A stretch of DNA of 64,000 bases from Sporomusaceae bacterium FL31 (GCA_003990955.1 BIFV01000013.1:62001-126000); one strand, 5' to 3'. Counted from the first letter of the stretch, positions 15,877-25,357 are shown. Numbers and translations are program-made. Notes: a model not told the origin generated them from the sequence alone.

Positions 15877-16432
15877 TAACTATGATTCCTTTACGTATAA
15901 TGTCTATCAATTAGTGGCTAATCTGGGTTATCAGGTTGAAGTCATTCGCAATGATCAAATTACGGCAACTGAGATTGCTGCCAGAAACTATTCGGCAATT
16001 ATTATTTCACCTGGGCCTGGCACTCCTGATGATGCTGGTATCAGCTTGGATATTATTGAGCGTTTTGCCGGAAAGCTTCCCATTCTGGGTATTTGCCTTG
16101 GTCATCAGGCCATTGGACAGGTCTTTGGCGGAAAAGTCGTTCGGGCTCCTCTGCCTGTGCATGGCAAAGTTTCGTATATTGAGCATCATGATCAAGGGAT
16201 CTATCATGGCATACCTCAAAACTTTGCTGCCGGAAGATATCATTCCCTGATTGTTGAGAAGGAAAGTCTGCCGGAGTGTCTTGAGGTAACTGCAAGTACG
16301 GCAGGGGGGCTGATCATGGGATTACGCCATAAGGAATATTTCATTGAGGGATTACAATTTCATCCTGAGTCCATCCTAACACCTGAAGGCCGTAATCTGG
16401 TCAAGAATTTTTTAAGCAGCTCAGTGCAATAA
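15860..16432 (+). CDS. trpG: anthranilate synthase component II (glutamine amidotransferase) TrpG
   Basis: A 190-residue class I glutamine amidotransferase that feeds ammonia to TrpE. ATG 15860 gives the standard MILLIDNYDSFTYN start and is 9 bases after GGAGG; two earlier ATG codons at 15851 and 15854 are too close. Motifs: the oxyanion-type SPGPGTP, the nucleophile Cys near residue 79 in GICLGHQ, and the His-Glu pair in QFHPES. In many bacteria the same subunit also serves PabB, which could apply here. It ends the operon and is followed at once by a long terminator stem. Confidence 0.94.
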   Translation: MILLIDNYDSFTYNVYQLVANLGYQVEVIRNDQITATEIAARNYSAIIISPGPGTPDDAGISLDIIERFAGKLPILGICLGHQAIGQVFGGKVVRAPLPVHGKVSYIEHHDQGIYHGIPQNFAAGRYHSLIVEKESLPECLEVTASTAGGLIMGLRHKEYFIEGLQFHPESILTPEGRNLVKNFLSSSVQ

Positions 16433-16472
16433 AGCAATAATCCACCGCTATTTAGCGGTGGATTATTGCTTT
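16431..16472. terminator. terminator of the trp operon
   Basis: Arms 16431-16450 and 16453-16472 form a perfect 20-bp stem with a TT loop. The stem starts on the last base pair of the trpG stop codon. A minus-strand small gene ends 30 bases beyond, so it may serve both strands. Confidence 0.8.
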
Positions 16473-16501
16473 ATGAGTGATTGCATTGCTCTATGTATAG
16501 T

Positions 16502-16627
16502 TTAGTAGTAGGTTAGCGTATAGTCACGGTCAGTAAAGAAGAAAAATAACATGATGATTATGATGATTGTGCAGATTTTTTTTTCTCTAGACCCATTACA
16601 ACCATCATACCCATACCAGCAGCTCAT
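16502..16627 (-). CDS. 41-residue hydrophobic small protein
   Basis: ATG 16627 is preceded by AAAGGAGGGG at a 6-base distance, an excellent site. The peptide begins MSCWYGYDGCNGS, then a Lys pair, then an Ile/Leu/Phe-rich membrane helix of about 14 residues, and ends with a Thr/Tyr-rich tail. Length and layout recall short sporulation-associated membrane peptides (YjcZ-like), but no clear family signature is seen. Nothing else codes in this 460-bp gap, so the strong ribosome site is the main support. Confidence 0.55.
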   Translation of the reverse strand: MSCWYGYDGCNGSREKKICTIIIIIMLFFFFTDRDYTLTYY

Positions 16628-16731
16628 CGATAGCCCCTCCTTTATCAGCACATGATCCTTATAGGCTATCCTATACTATGTAATAGACAGCATCTTTGTT
16701 AATCCACTTGAATGATTAAATTTGTTTGTGT

Positions 16732-16752
16732 GTTAATTTGTGCGAAATTAAC
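16732..16752. promoter_or_regulatory. inverted repeat in the prfC upstream region
   Basis: GTTAATTT (16732-16739) and AAATTAAC (16745-16752) are perfect inverted arms around GTGCG. This is operator-like and about 145 bases ahead of prfC. No regulator can be named. Confidence 0.3.
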
Positions 16753-16896
16753 CACAATAATTAAGAATTCCTATTATGATTATCCGGCTAAATATGTTAA
16801 AATAGACGAAGTTTGGTCTAATAAAAAATCCACTTAGCCTTAAAGACTGAGCTTTGTGGTTAACACAATGATAAAAAAAGTACTTGGAGGAAATAC

Positions 16897-18510
16897 ATGT
16901 CAGCAGTTGATTTGAGTTCGGAAATCAATCGCCGCCGAACTTTTGCCATCATTTCGCATCCAGATGCGGGGAAAACTACCTTAACCGAGAAATTACTGCT
17001 ATACGGAGGCGCCATTCATTTAGCTGGTTCGGTAAAATCCAGGAAGGCTCAGCGTCATGCTGTTTCTGACTGGATGGAAATTGAAAAACAGCGCGGAATT
17101 TCGGTAACTTCCAGTGTCATGCAGTTCGATTATGACGGTTATCGGATTAATATCTTGGATACACCAGGCCATCAAGACTTTAGTGAAGATACTTACCGAA
17201 CCCTAATGGCAGTCGATAGTGCAGTGATGATTATCGATGTTGCCAAAGGCGTTGAGGCTCAGACTAAGAAACTATTTAAAGTTTGTAAACAACGAGGCAT
17301 TCCCATTTTTACTTTTGTGAATAAGCTGGATCGTTTCGGTAAAAGTCCGTTTGAATTAATGGAAGAACTCGAAAAAGTACTAGAAATAAGGGCTTATCCA
17401 ATGAATTGGCCGATTGGGATTGATGGTGATTATAAAGGGGTTTATAATCGTCAAAAAGCTCAAATTGAACTTTTTTCTGAAGAAGGCTCACACGGTCAGA
17501 AAGTATTGCCTTCAGTAGTTGGGCAAGTCGATGATCCGGTATTTACTGAAATGCTTGGCAGCAATATTCATCAAGCGCTTTGTGATGACATTGAATTATT
17601 GGATATGGCTGGCGATACTTTTGATCTGGAGAAGGTGCGCCAAGGCGAATTAACTCCTATGTTTTTCGGTAGCGCGATGACCAATTTTGGTGTGCAGAAT
17701 TTTCTCGAAGAGTTTTTGCGATTGGCGCCTTCGCCAGCGCCCCGCATGTCTTCGGAAGGTTTGGTTGAACCGGAGAATGAGAAATTTTCAGCATTTGTAT
17801 TTAAAATTCAGGCTAATATGAATCCGGCTCACCGGGATCGCTTAGCATTTATTAGAATCTGTTCAGGTAAGTTTACACGTGGTATGGCTGTTTTTCATGA
17901 AAAGTCAGGAAAAGTTCTAAAATTGTCTCAGCCACAGCAGTTTCTAGCTCAGGATCGGACTATTATTGATGAAGCTTACCCAGGTGATATCGTAGGTTTG
18001 TTTGATCCTGGCATTTTTGGCATTGGCGACACCTTATGCGAGCAAGGGCAACTATTTACTTTTGAAGATTTTCCAGTATTTCCGCCAGAGCAATTTGCCC
18101 GGGTGCAGGCCAAAGACACTATGAAGCGCAAGCAATTTGTCAAAGGCATTACCCAACTGACCCAGGAAGGAGCTGTCCAACTTTTCCGGCAAGCCGACGC
18201 CGGTCTTGAATCCTATATTGTTGGCACAGTGGGAAGCTTGCAGTTTGATGTTTTGGAATATCGCCTCAAGAATGAATATGGCGTAGATATTTTAATGCAT
18301 CATTTGCCTTACGAATTGGCGCGCTGGATGGAGGGCGATGATATCAAACCGAAGTCGCTGCGTGGTGCTGATCGTGGTATGTTTGTTTATGATGTCAAAG
18401 AGCGCCCGGTATTGCTTGTTGCAAATGAATGGGCGTTGCGCTGGGTTGCTGACAATAATACTGAAATCCAATTTTTGATGACTCCATCCGATCAAGTTCG
18501 TGCTAACTAA
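16897..18510 (+). CDS. prfC: peptide chain release factor 3 (RF3)
   Basis: A 537-residue translational GTPase that recycles RF1/RF2 after termination. The G domain has HPDAGKTT near residues 21-28, RGISVTSSV as switch I, DTPGHQDF as G3 and VNKLDR as G4. These spacings, and the RRTFAIISHPDAGKTTLTEK start, mark RF3 rather than EF-G or TypA. A beta-barrel and a C-terminal domain follow. ATG 16897 is preceded by TTGGAGG. It is monocistronic, with about 400 bp of mostly non-coding DNA upstream. Confidence 0.95.
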   Translation: MSAVDLSSEINRRRTFAIISHPDAGKTTLTEKLLLYGGAIHLAGSVKSRKAQRHAVSDWMEIEKQRGISVTSSVMQFDYDGYRINILDTPGHQDFSEDTYRTLMAVDSAVMIIDVAKGVEAQTKKLFKVCKQRGIPIFTFVNKLDRFGKSPFELMEELEKVLEIRAYPMNWPIGIDGDYKGVYNRQKAQIELFSEEGSHGQKVLPSVVGQVDDPVFTEMLGSNIHQALCDDIELLDMAGDTFDLEKVRQGELTPMFFGSAMTNFGVQNFLEEFLRLAPSPAPRMSSEGLVEPENEKFSAFVFKIQANMNPAHRDRLAFIRICSGKFTRGMAVFHEKSGKVLKLSQPQQFLAQDRTIIDEAYPGDIVGLFDPGIFGIGDTLCEQGQLFTFEDFPVFPPEQFARVQAKDTMKRKQFVKGITQLTQEGAVQLFRQADAGLESYIVGTVGSLQFDVLEYRLKNEYGVDILMHHLPYELARWMEGDDIKPKSLRGADRGMFVYDVKERPVLLVANEWALRWVADNNTEIQFLMTPSDQVRAN

Positions 18511-18554
18511 GAGACAAAGCTAGCCGCAATTTTGCAAATGATTCATTACACAAA

Positions 18555-18578
18555 GCCCTTCCGTATATACGGAAGGGC
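18555..18578. terminator. 24-base palindrome between convergent genes
   Basis: A perfect palindrome GCCCTTCCGTAT/ATACGGAAGGGC lies between prfC (+) and the DUF4931 gene (-). There is no T-run, so efficiency is uncertain; a bidirectional terminator is the simplest reading. Confidence 0.5.
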
Positions 18579-18704
18579 AATTTGGTGCAATCAGGTATCT
18601 CACTATTCAGCAGAAAACGCAGAGATTTTTACGATTATTAAAACAGGCGATTGTTTAGGCTGAAATGTGGAAACTACTACTAGTGATAAGCTCAACAAAT
18701 TAGA

Positions 18705-19466
18705 TTAGCGAAGATATTTTTCCTGGAAATCCAGGACAACATCTTCCAAACGGCTAGATACCTGTGGAATAGCAAAACCAATAAATAACGGTGAGGTTAC
18801 GAAGCGAGGCATGATTTTGACTGCAATGGAGTCATTGATTTTGTAAAAAAATAAATTATAGCTGTTGCAGTTGCGGTGAAAGTTGCTGAGGATGTATTGA
18901 GTAACCAATTGTACATAATCAGCTAATTGGTCAGTTTGTGTTAAGTCTGTTAAGATTGTATTGAACTCAAAGAAACCAACGCGAGGCTTGGTGGACAGAT
19001 TTAATTCAATCTCATTGGTTTTTGCAATGACAAGGCCTTCAAAATGTTCGGGGTAAACAGCATCTAAGTAATTGATGGTTTTTAAGCCAATAATCTGCAT
19101 ATGCGGATGCCGAATGGTACCGCCGGAGAATGGTCCGTGATTTTTAAAAAAAATAACTGATTTATAGTCAGCTTGCTGTTCCATCTCCAGCCACTTATTG
19201 ATACCAAAGTGAAATACTTTGTGTAAATGTTCTTTTGGATATAATGACAGTTCGGATTGACACTGGTCTGTTTCAATCAGCACAGTTTGAACAGTATCTT
19301 CTAAAACCGGATATTTATTTTTAACCAATAAAATAGAACCCTCTGCGGCAATAATCCCTTCTAAATTTTCCCGATCACAAAAAGGACACTTGGTTGTAGT
19401 ATTAATAATGCTTTCAGGCTTTTGTTTCCCGATACTGAGATTAAATTCAATATGTTTGGTTGACAA
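18705..19466 (-). CDS. DUF4931 protein (GalT/HIT-like fold)
   Basis: A 253-residue cytoplasmic protein related to galactose-1-phosphate uridylyltransferase. An N-terminal zinc-type CPFC motif sits near residue 28, and the HIT-like active-site stretch is GTIRHPHMQIIG, where GalT has HPHxQ. The core is shorter than true GalT, and no galactose genes are near. The family commonly appears beside cell-envelope or nucleotide-sugar genes, and here it is divergent from a SpoVB-like flippase. Start is TTG 19466 with GAGGGTG upstream. Nucleotidyl-transfer activity is plausible but unproven. Confidence 0.75.
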   Translation of the reverse strand: MSTKHIEFNLSIGKQKPESIINTTTKCPFCDRENLEGIIAAEGSILLVKNKYPVLEDTVQTVLIETDQCQSELSLYPKEHLHKVFHFGINKWLEMEQQADYKSVIFFKNHGPFSGGTIRHPHMQIIGLKTINYLDAVYPEHFEGLVIAKTNEIELNLSTKPRVGFFEFNTILTDLTQTDQLADYVQLVTQYILSNFHRNCNSYNLFFYKINDSIAVKIMPRFVTSPLFIGFAIPQVSSRLEDVVLDFQEKYLR

Positions 19467-19599
19467 GGCCGTTCACCCTCTTCTTTAGATAATGCCGCTT
19501 ATGGTAAAATTGTAATGTTGACTACTATATCATTATATTATATGTAAGCTGCTATGAAAAATAAAACTCTTAAGTTCGCAGCAAGGCAGGTGTCCTATT

Positions 19600-21231
19600 A
19601 TTAGTAAGAATGCTAAAAAGAATTCAACCGGCGATTCCTTTCTTAAAGGTACGTTTATTTTGGCTGTTGCCGGTATTGTAGTCAAAGTCATCGGCTCTTT
19701 AAACTGGATTTTTGTGTCACGGGTATTAGGCGGTGAAGGCATTGGCTTGTATCAAATGGCTTTCCCCATTTATCTATTAGCTCTCAGTGTATCTTCTGCT
19801 GGCATACCGGTGGCCATTTCAATTATTACAGCGGAAAAACTGGCACTCAATGATATGTTTGGGGCACGCCGGGTTTTCCGGATTTCACTGACCTTACTGG
19901 CAATTACCGGAGCCGTATTTAGTCTTTTGACTTATTTTGGTGCGGGGATATTGGTCGAGTATAAATTTATCCGCGATCCTCGTGCCTATTATTCTGTAGC
20001 CGCGCTGGCACCGGCGATATTTTTTGTAACCATTCTGTCAAGCTATCGCGGCTATCTGCAAGGCTGGCAAAGGATGACGCCAACAGCTGTTTCGCAGATT
20101 ATCGAGCAAATCTTTCGGGTTGTTACCATGATTATCTTTGCTAATCTGCTACTGCCTAAAGGATTGGAATTTGCAGCGGCAGGGGCAAGTTTGGGAGCAG
20201 TTGCAGGCGCTGTAGCTGGATTGTTAGTCCTTATTTATTACTATTGGCGTTTGGAAGCCGATTTGAAGCAGCAGCCAGACTTACCGGCAGTGTCTGAAAA
20301 TATGGAGGCCAGCAGTAGTATTGTTAAAAGAATCTTCAAACTAGCGTTACCTGTATCGGCCTCAAGTATTATGCTGCCGATTGTCGCCAATTTAGATTTA
20401 CTGATCGTTCCGGCTCGCTTGGAAGTTGCCGGTTATACGGTTGAGCAGGCTACCGAGTTGTTTGGCTACCTGACTGGAATGGCGGTGCCTTTAATTAATC
20501 TCGCAACAATTTTAACGGCATCGTTGGCCACTAGCTTAGTGCCGGCAATCTCGGAGGCTCAGGCCCTGGGAGATCGCCTAAAGGTATTCCAGCGGACTGC
20601 TTCGGCAATGAGAATTGCTAACCTCATTACTTTTCCAGCTTTTATGCTCATATTCCTACTTGATTCTCCAATTTCTCAAATGATTTATAATGCACCAAAT
20701 GCTGGGCCGGCTATTGGTGTCATGTCTACTTCTATTGTGCTGCTCGGTATTCATCAAGTCACAACAGGGGTGCTGCAAGGACTTGGGCATACGACTATAC
20801 CGGTTATTAATATGGGGATTGCAGCCATTGTCAAAGTGATATTAAACTGGGTTCTTACAGCAGTACCGGAATTGGGCATTAAGGGTTCTGCTTGGGCTAC
20901 CGTCGCTGATATTGGTGTAGCCGCTATTATGAATATGGTTTATGTGAATCGCTATGTCGGTTATAATATCGCGGCTAAGGATATCCTAAAGACCGTGGTA
21001 GCCACTGCTGTTATGGGAGTCGCGGTATTCTATTCCTATGCTGAAATTATACAGGATTCGGGTAGTAATACAGTCGCTACCATTAGCGCTATTGCTGTAG
21101 GTGGAATCGTTTATAGTATTGTGCTAATTATTACTGGCGGTATCCATGAACGTGATGTCAGTAGAATTCCATTAATTGGCTCACCTTTGAGTAAATTTTT
21201 ACGGATAACTGGTTTGTTTAAATCCATTTGA
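19600..21231 (+). CDS. SpoVB/MurJ-like polysaccharide flippase, probable ATT start
   Basis: A polytopic protein of about 543 residues with some 14 membrane segments. It belongs to the MOP exporter group (polysaccharide synthesis, stage V sporulation protein B, MurJ). The first helix FLKGTFILAVAGIVVKVIG and SRVLGGEGIGLYQM are the usual opening motifs. FLKGT lies upstream of the first standard start (TTG 19660), and the frame holds no ATG/GTG/TTG back to a TGA at 19555. ATT 19600, 7 bases after AGGTG, or ATT 19597, is the probable start, giving MSKNAKKNS. It likely flips a lipid-linked cell-wall or spore-envelope precursor. The lipid-kinase gene follows 26 bases downstream. Confidence 0.85.
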   Translation: MSKNAKKNSTGDSFLKGTFILAVAGIVVKVIGSLNWIFVSRVLGGEGIGLYQMAFPIYLLALSVSSAGIPVAISIITAEKLALNDMFGARRVFRISLTLLAITGAVFSLLTYFGAGILVEYKFIRDPRAYYSVAALAPAIFFVTILSSYRGYLQGWQRMTPTAVSQIIEQIFRVVTMIIFANLLLPKGLEFAAAGASLGAVAGAVAGLLVLIYYYWRLEADLKQQPDLPAVSENMEASSSIVKRIFKLALPVSASSIMLPIVANLDLLIVPARLEVAGYTVEQATELFGYLTGMAVPLINLATILTASLATSLVPAISEAQALGDRLKVFQRTASAMRIANLITFPAFMLIFLLDSPISQMIYNAPNAGPAIGVMSTSIVLLGIHQVTTGVLQGLGHTTIPVINMGIAAIVKVILNWVLTAVPELGIKGSAWATVADIGVAAIMNMVYVNRYVGYNIAAKDILKTVVATAVMGVAVFYSYAEIIQDSGSNTVATISAIAVGGIVYSIVLIITGGIHERDVSRIPLIGSPLSKFLRITGLFKSI

Positions 21232-21257
21232 GCATGAAGGTTAAAGGGAGGCGGATT

Positions 21258-22142
21258 ATGAAAAAATTCATTTTAGTTTATAATCCTGTTTCAGGCGATG
21301 CTTTTTTTAAATATCGGCTCGATGATATCATCGAAAAGTTTTTAGCGAGGAATTGTGTTATTATCCCGTTTAGAACGACTCGGGATAATATCGAACTTTT
21401 TATGGTTCTGATCCAAACTGTTGGTGCAGATGGTGTAATTATTTCGGGTGGAGACGGAACTGTCCATGAAATCATCAATGCTTTGCTGAAAACTGGTGTG
21501 GATTTGCCTGTTGGTATTATACCTAGTGGTACTTGTAATGATTTTGCTTCTTATGCTGGTCTTGGTCAAAATATTGATGATTATGTCAATACAATTACAA
21601 GCGGGTCGATTGTTCCTGTTGATATTGGCAGAATCAATGATAAATACTTTCTCAATGTTGCCAGTGCCGGGCTGTTGAGTTCAGTGGCCCATAGTGTCGA
21701 TTCCGGGCTGAAAAATACATTAGGAAAAATAGCGTATTATTTAAAGGGCCTTGGCGAAATACCAAACTTTCGATCCTTAAGTATGACGATTCGTGCCGAT
21801 GATCGGGTGATTCAAGAAGATGTTTTTCTCTTTTTGATTTTAAATAGTGGAACTGTTGGCAGTATGTCGAATTTAATTCCTGCTAGGATTGATGATGGCA
21901 AGTTAGATTTGCTGGTTGTAAAACAGTGTAGTATTCCAGAATTGATGACTTTATTTGTCGGGCTATTGACAGGCAAAAATCTTACGCAGCATCGCAGTGT
22001 CATTTATCTGCAAGCAAGAAGCCTTCATATTGAGTGTACTGAAGAGGTTGAAAGTGATGTTGATGGTGAATTGGGTCCTAAGCTGCCATTAGAGGTCGCT
22101 GCTATTGCTGGCAGGTTAAGGCTTTTCTGCGAAAAATTTTAA
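21258..22142 (+). CDS. diacylglycerol kinase family lipid kinase (DgkB/YegS-like)
   Basis: A 294-residue soluble lipid kinase. Motifs: VYNPVSG at the N-terminus, the ATP-site GGDGTVHEIINAL near residues 66-78, PSGTCNDFA, and the C-terminal DVDGELGPKLP. ATG 21258 follows GGGAGGCGG; an in-frame start at 21228 is less likely. It would phosphorylate diacylglycerol or a similar lipid at the inner membrane face. It sits directly after the flippase gene and probably shares its transcript, which fits a role in recycling membrane lipid during envelope synthesis. The exact lipid is unknown. Confidence 0.88.
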   Translation: MKKFILVYNPVSGDAFFKYRLDDIIEKFLARNCVIIPFRTTRDNIELFMVLIQTVGADGVIISGGDGTVHEIINALLKTGVDLPVGIIPSGTCNDFASYAGLGQNIDDYVNTITSGSIVPVDIGRINDKYFLNVASAGLLSSVAHSVDSGLKNTLGKIAYYLKGLGEIPNFRSLSMTIRADDRVIQEDVFLFLILNSGTVGSMSNLIPARIDDGKLDLLVVKQCSIPELMTLFVGLLTGKNLTQHRSVIYLQARSLHIECTEEVESDVDGELGPKLPLEVAAIAGRLRLFCEKF

Positions 22143-22181
22143 AAAATACAGCCTATCCCCTAGGGGATAGGCTGTATTTTT
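22142..22181. terminator. 40-base palindrome ending two convergent genes
   Basis: Arms 22142-22160 and 22163-22181 pair perfectly (19 bp) with TA between. The stem ends in T runs on both strands. It starts on the stop codon of the lipid kinase and ends two bases before the DUF815 gene. Confidence 0.85.
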
Positions 22182-22183
22182 GG

Positions 22184-23440
22184 TTACTGTCCCATAATAT
22201 AATGAATAAATTGTTGAGCAGTACGGCCCGACCGGCCCGAATGGGCTAGTTCCCAACGAATTGCTTCCTGCTTTAATTGGGAAAGCTGCAAATCAACTTT
22301 ATTCTTTTTTGCTAATTCCTCAACGATTTGCAGATATTCATCTTGGTTAGGGGCTAGATAGGTGATGGTGATACCAAAACGATCGGACAGCGATATTTTT
22401 TCATGAACGCTGTCAAAACGGTGAATTTCATCGGCATCGCCATTGCGGTCACTCCAGGTTTCTTTAATTAAATGGCGGCGATTGGATGTCGCATAGATGA
22501 GCACATTGTCCGGCTTAGCTTCAACGCCGCCTTCGATGACTGATTTTAAAAACTTGTATTCAATCTCAAATTCCTCGAAAGATAAATCATCTAAAAATAT
22601 AATAAACTTTTTGCCGGCACGGCTGCGTAAAGTCTCCATAATTTTAGGTAAATGGCACATTTGCTGCTTGCTAATTTCAACCAATCTTAGGCCGCGGGTA
22701 AAATAAGTATTGGCTAATGCCTTTACTGACGATGACTTACCCGTACCCCGGGCACCGATGAGCAATACATTATTGGCTGGTTTTCCGTCAAGCAGGGACT
22801 CAGTATTTGAGACCAGGGTGGCTTTTTGGCGCTCGTAGCCTACAATATCTGTCAGGGTAATCTTATCAAAATGCTTAATACCGATCAGCCCCTGATTGTC
22901 CTGCCAGCGAAAGGCTTTAAAGTTGGCCATATCGCCATAGCCATAGGTGGCATAGTGTGATAATAAAAGAAGTGCCAGACTTTCAGGCGAGGCATCCTGG
23001 CTCAAAGCTTCTGCTAGTTGAGTTTCGAGTATTGCCGACCCTGGGGTGATGCTAGGGCAGGTAGGACTATATTCTTCAATCAGCTTATTGGAAGTCAGTT
23101 CATGAAAGTGGCTGCACAGCAAATCTTTGAGTATTGTCATATCGTGCACAACGGCTTTCAATAGGCTGGAGCCAATCTGTCCTCCAGTCTGCTCAGTCAT
23201 TATGCTAAAGATATTTTCATCTTGAGCAATTAAATAGGTAAGATAGTTTTTAAACAGATTGCCACTTAAGCCTAAGAGTTCAGCTTTACTGATCAGTTGG
23301 GCCGTATAGTCAGAAATTAACGAACGATTAGCAGAATCCTTTGCAGCTTGCAGCAGTTTTTGAATAACTTCATCTGCTAATAAGTTCCGAAAAATGATCA
23401 GTTCATTAATTTTGGTATTAAGAGTCTGGTATCCAGTCAT
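22184..23440 (-). CDS. DUF815-family AAA ATPase
   Basis: A 418-residue P-loop protein. About 190 residues of helical N-terminal region precede the DUF815 ATPase domain. Walker A is GARGTGKSSS near residue 230, Walker B is FIIFLDDLSFEE, and SNRRHLIKETW and the closing ELAHSGRSGRTAQQFI segment are typical. The family is widespread in anaerobic Firmicutes and is of unknown role. ATG 23440 is preceded by GGAGGCACC. It is convergent with the lipid kinase and shares its terminator. No partner gene is evident. Confidence 0.85.
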   Translation of the reverse strand: MTGYQTLNTKINELIIFRNLLADEVIQKLLQAAKDSANRSLISDYTAQLISKAELLGLSGNLFKNYLTYLIAQDENIFSIMTEQTGGQIGSSLLKAVVHDMTILKDLLCSHFHELTSNKLIEEYSPTCPSITPGSAILETQLAEALSQDASPESLALLLLSHYATYGYGDMANFKAFRWQDNQGLIGIKHFDKITLTDIVGYERQKATLVSNTESLLDGKPANNVLLIGARGTGKSSSVKALANTYFTRGLRLVEISKQQMCHLPKIMETLRSRAGKKFIIFLDDLSFEEFEIEYKFLKSVIEGGVEAKPDNVLIYATSNRRHLIKETWSDRNGDADEIHRFDSVHEKISLSDRFGITITYLAPNQDEYLQIVEELAKKNKVDLQLSQLKQEAIRWELAHSGRSGRTAQQFIHYIMGQ

Positions 23441-23575
23441 TGGTGCCTCCTGCTTAGAATGTGTTTATTTACAGTATACCTTATTCCTGATTTAATGGTA
23501 AACCTCTATACAAAATTTAATATTTTTGCCTCGAAAATTGTAGATTTGTATTCGGTTTACAATAATAAATAAAAT

Positions 23576-23612
23576 AAAAAAGGCAGTAAGTTTTAAACTT
23601 ACTTGCCTTTTT
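23576..23612 (-). terminator. terminator after dapL
   Basis: A stem of AAAAAGGCA with TGCCTTTTT encloses GTAAGTTT/AAACTTAC, with one bulged base. It is T-rich on the minus strand and lies five bases past the dapL stop. Confidence 0.8.
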
Positions 23613-23616
23613 AGAA

Positions 23617-24849
23617 CTATAAGCTGAGACGGGTTTTGATTCGCTCTACCGCTTCTTCAGTATTTTCTCGGTTACCAAAAGCCGTCAATCGGAAGTAACC
23701 CTCACCGGATGGGCCAAAGCCAGTTCCAGGAGTTCCCACAATATTAGCTTCATTCAACAGTTTGTCAAAAAAGCTCCAAGAGCTCATGCTGTTTGGTGTT
23801 TTAAGCCAGATATAGGGTGCGTTTATACCGCCGAAGGATTCTATCCCAGCGCTAGTCAAGCCTTCGCGGATAATTTTTGCGTTAGTCATATAGTAATCGA
23901 CAATCGCTTTAATTTGCTGTTGTCCCTCTGGCGTGTAAACCGCTGCCGCACCTTGTTGCACAATATACGGAGTACCATTAAATTTTGTGGTGTGACGACG
24001 ATTCCAGAGTTTGTTTAATGGATATTCTTCACCATTGGATTTCTTGCCCATTACTGTTTTTGGAACAACAGTAAATGCACATCTGGTGCCAGTAAACCCG
24101 GCATTTTTTGAAAAAGAACGGAACTCAATAGCTACTTCTTTAGCACCTTCAATCTCATAGATGCTGTGAGGAACGTCTTCTTCGCGAATATACGCTTCAT
24201 AGGCTGCATCGTATAGAATGATGGCGTCGTTGGCTTTTGCATAGTCAACCCATTTTTTTAACTCTGATTTCGATAAGGTTGTACCAGTTGGATTGTTAGG
24301 TGAGCATAAGTAAATTAAATCTACTTTGTGGTCAGGCAAAGCTGGTTTGAATTGATTCTCAGCATTGCAAGGCAGATAAGTCACTTTTTCAAACATGCCA
24401 TCTTTGAGTTCGCCAGTACGACCGGCCATGACATTGGTGTCTAAATAGACAGGGTATACAGGATCTGTAATGGCGACGATATTGTTGATACCAAAGATCT
24501 CCTGAATGTTGCCAACGTCACTCTTTGAACCGTCACTTACAAAAATTTCGTCATCACCTAAAGAAATTCCGCGAGCAGCATAGTCGGTTTCAATAATTTT
24601 GTTAATCAAAAAGCTATAGCCCTGCTCCGGTCCGTAACCACGGAAAGTTTCGGCGTGAGCCATCTCGTCAACCGCATCATGCATAGCTTTAACAATGGCG
24701 GGAGGCAAAGGTTTTGTAACGTCGCCAATACCTAATCGAATGACATTGGCAGTAGGATGTTCGTTTTTAAAGGTGGTTACTCTGCGTGCGATCTCGGCAA
24801 AAAGATAGCTGCCGGGTAATTTCAGATAGTTTTCATTAATGATAGCCAT
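23617..24849 (-). CDS. dapL: LL-diaminopimelate aminotransferase DapL
   Basis: A 410-residue PLP aminotransferase of class I. It turns tetrahydrodipicolinate straight into LL-diaminopimelate, the one-step bypass used by many anaerobes. Family marks: [19 protein letters not shown] at the start, [13 protein letters not shown], the GYGPEQGY segment, CSPNNPTG, and the PLP lysine in [15 protein letters not shown] 24849 with AAAGGAG upstream gives the normal length; an in-frame extension of 16 residues is unlikely. A minus-strand TATAAT at 24894-24889 is the probable -10. It supplies lysine and peptidoglycan precursors. Confidence 0.95.
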   Translation of the reverse strand: MAIINENYLKLPGSYLFAEIARRVTTFKNEHPTANVIRLGIGDVTKPLPPAIVKAMHDAVDEMAHAETFRGYGPEQGYSFLINKIIETDYAARGISLGDDEIFVSDGSKSDVGNIQEIFGINNIVAITDPVYPVYLDTNVMAGRTGELKDGMFEKVTYLPCNAENQFKPALPDHKVDLIYLCSPNNPTGTTLSKSELKKWVDYAKANDAIILYDAAYEAYIREEDVPHSIYEIEGAKEVAIEFRSFSKNAGFTGTRCAFTVVPKTVMGKKSNGEEYPLNKLWNRRHTTKFNGTPYIVQQGAAAVYTPEGQQQIKAIVDYYMTNAKIIREGLTSAGIESFGGINAPYIWLKTPNSMSSWSFFDKLLNEANIVGTPGTGFGPSGEGYFRLTAFGNRENTEEAVERIKTRLSL

Positions 24850-24894
24850 GGGTGTTACTCCTTTCCAGTTTGAAACATTAGCTAATATATTATA

Positions 24895-25357
24895 CAACGT
24901 ATCACCAATTAGTGGTAGATAGCAATGTATTTTTTGCTAAAAATCCCATTATTCGGCGAAAAAAGTTGATATAGCGCTTTATTTTCAGTTAATCCGTATT
25001 TTACTATTATTACCTGTTTGCCATTAAAGGATACTTAGAAGAACTCTAAAAATTCAATGTCTGATTTTAGAATGAATACCCCAGCGAGATTTGCAGGGGT
25101 ATTTTGACATCATGAACAGTAGTAAGTATGCAAAGAAATACTAATACAAGTCAAACTGTTTTATCGTTAAAGCAACGAATATAGGCATATGGCGATAATA
25201 AGGATACGTAATGTAGAAGCCGGAGTGTAAAACCAACCAAAGCTTATCCTGGAGCTGCTAGCCTTTTTTGCTTATTTTTGCAGGCTTCTACTTAAAAACA
25301 GTGTCAATTGGATGCCTTACGCATATATATATTATAAAGCGAAAGGAGGATGTGCGT
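24895..25357. other. intergenic region upstream of the SPOCS gene
   Basis: About 460 bp without a supported gene. It holds a terminator-like hairpin, AATACCCC (25075-25082) with GGGGTATT (25096-25103), and a longer-range stem, GTAGAAGCC (25213-25221) with GGCTTCTAC (25283-25291), containing T-rich stretches. Neither could be tied to a known RNA. No convincing vegetative or sporulation-sigma promoter could be fixed by eye. Confidence 0.4.
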
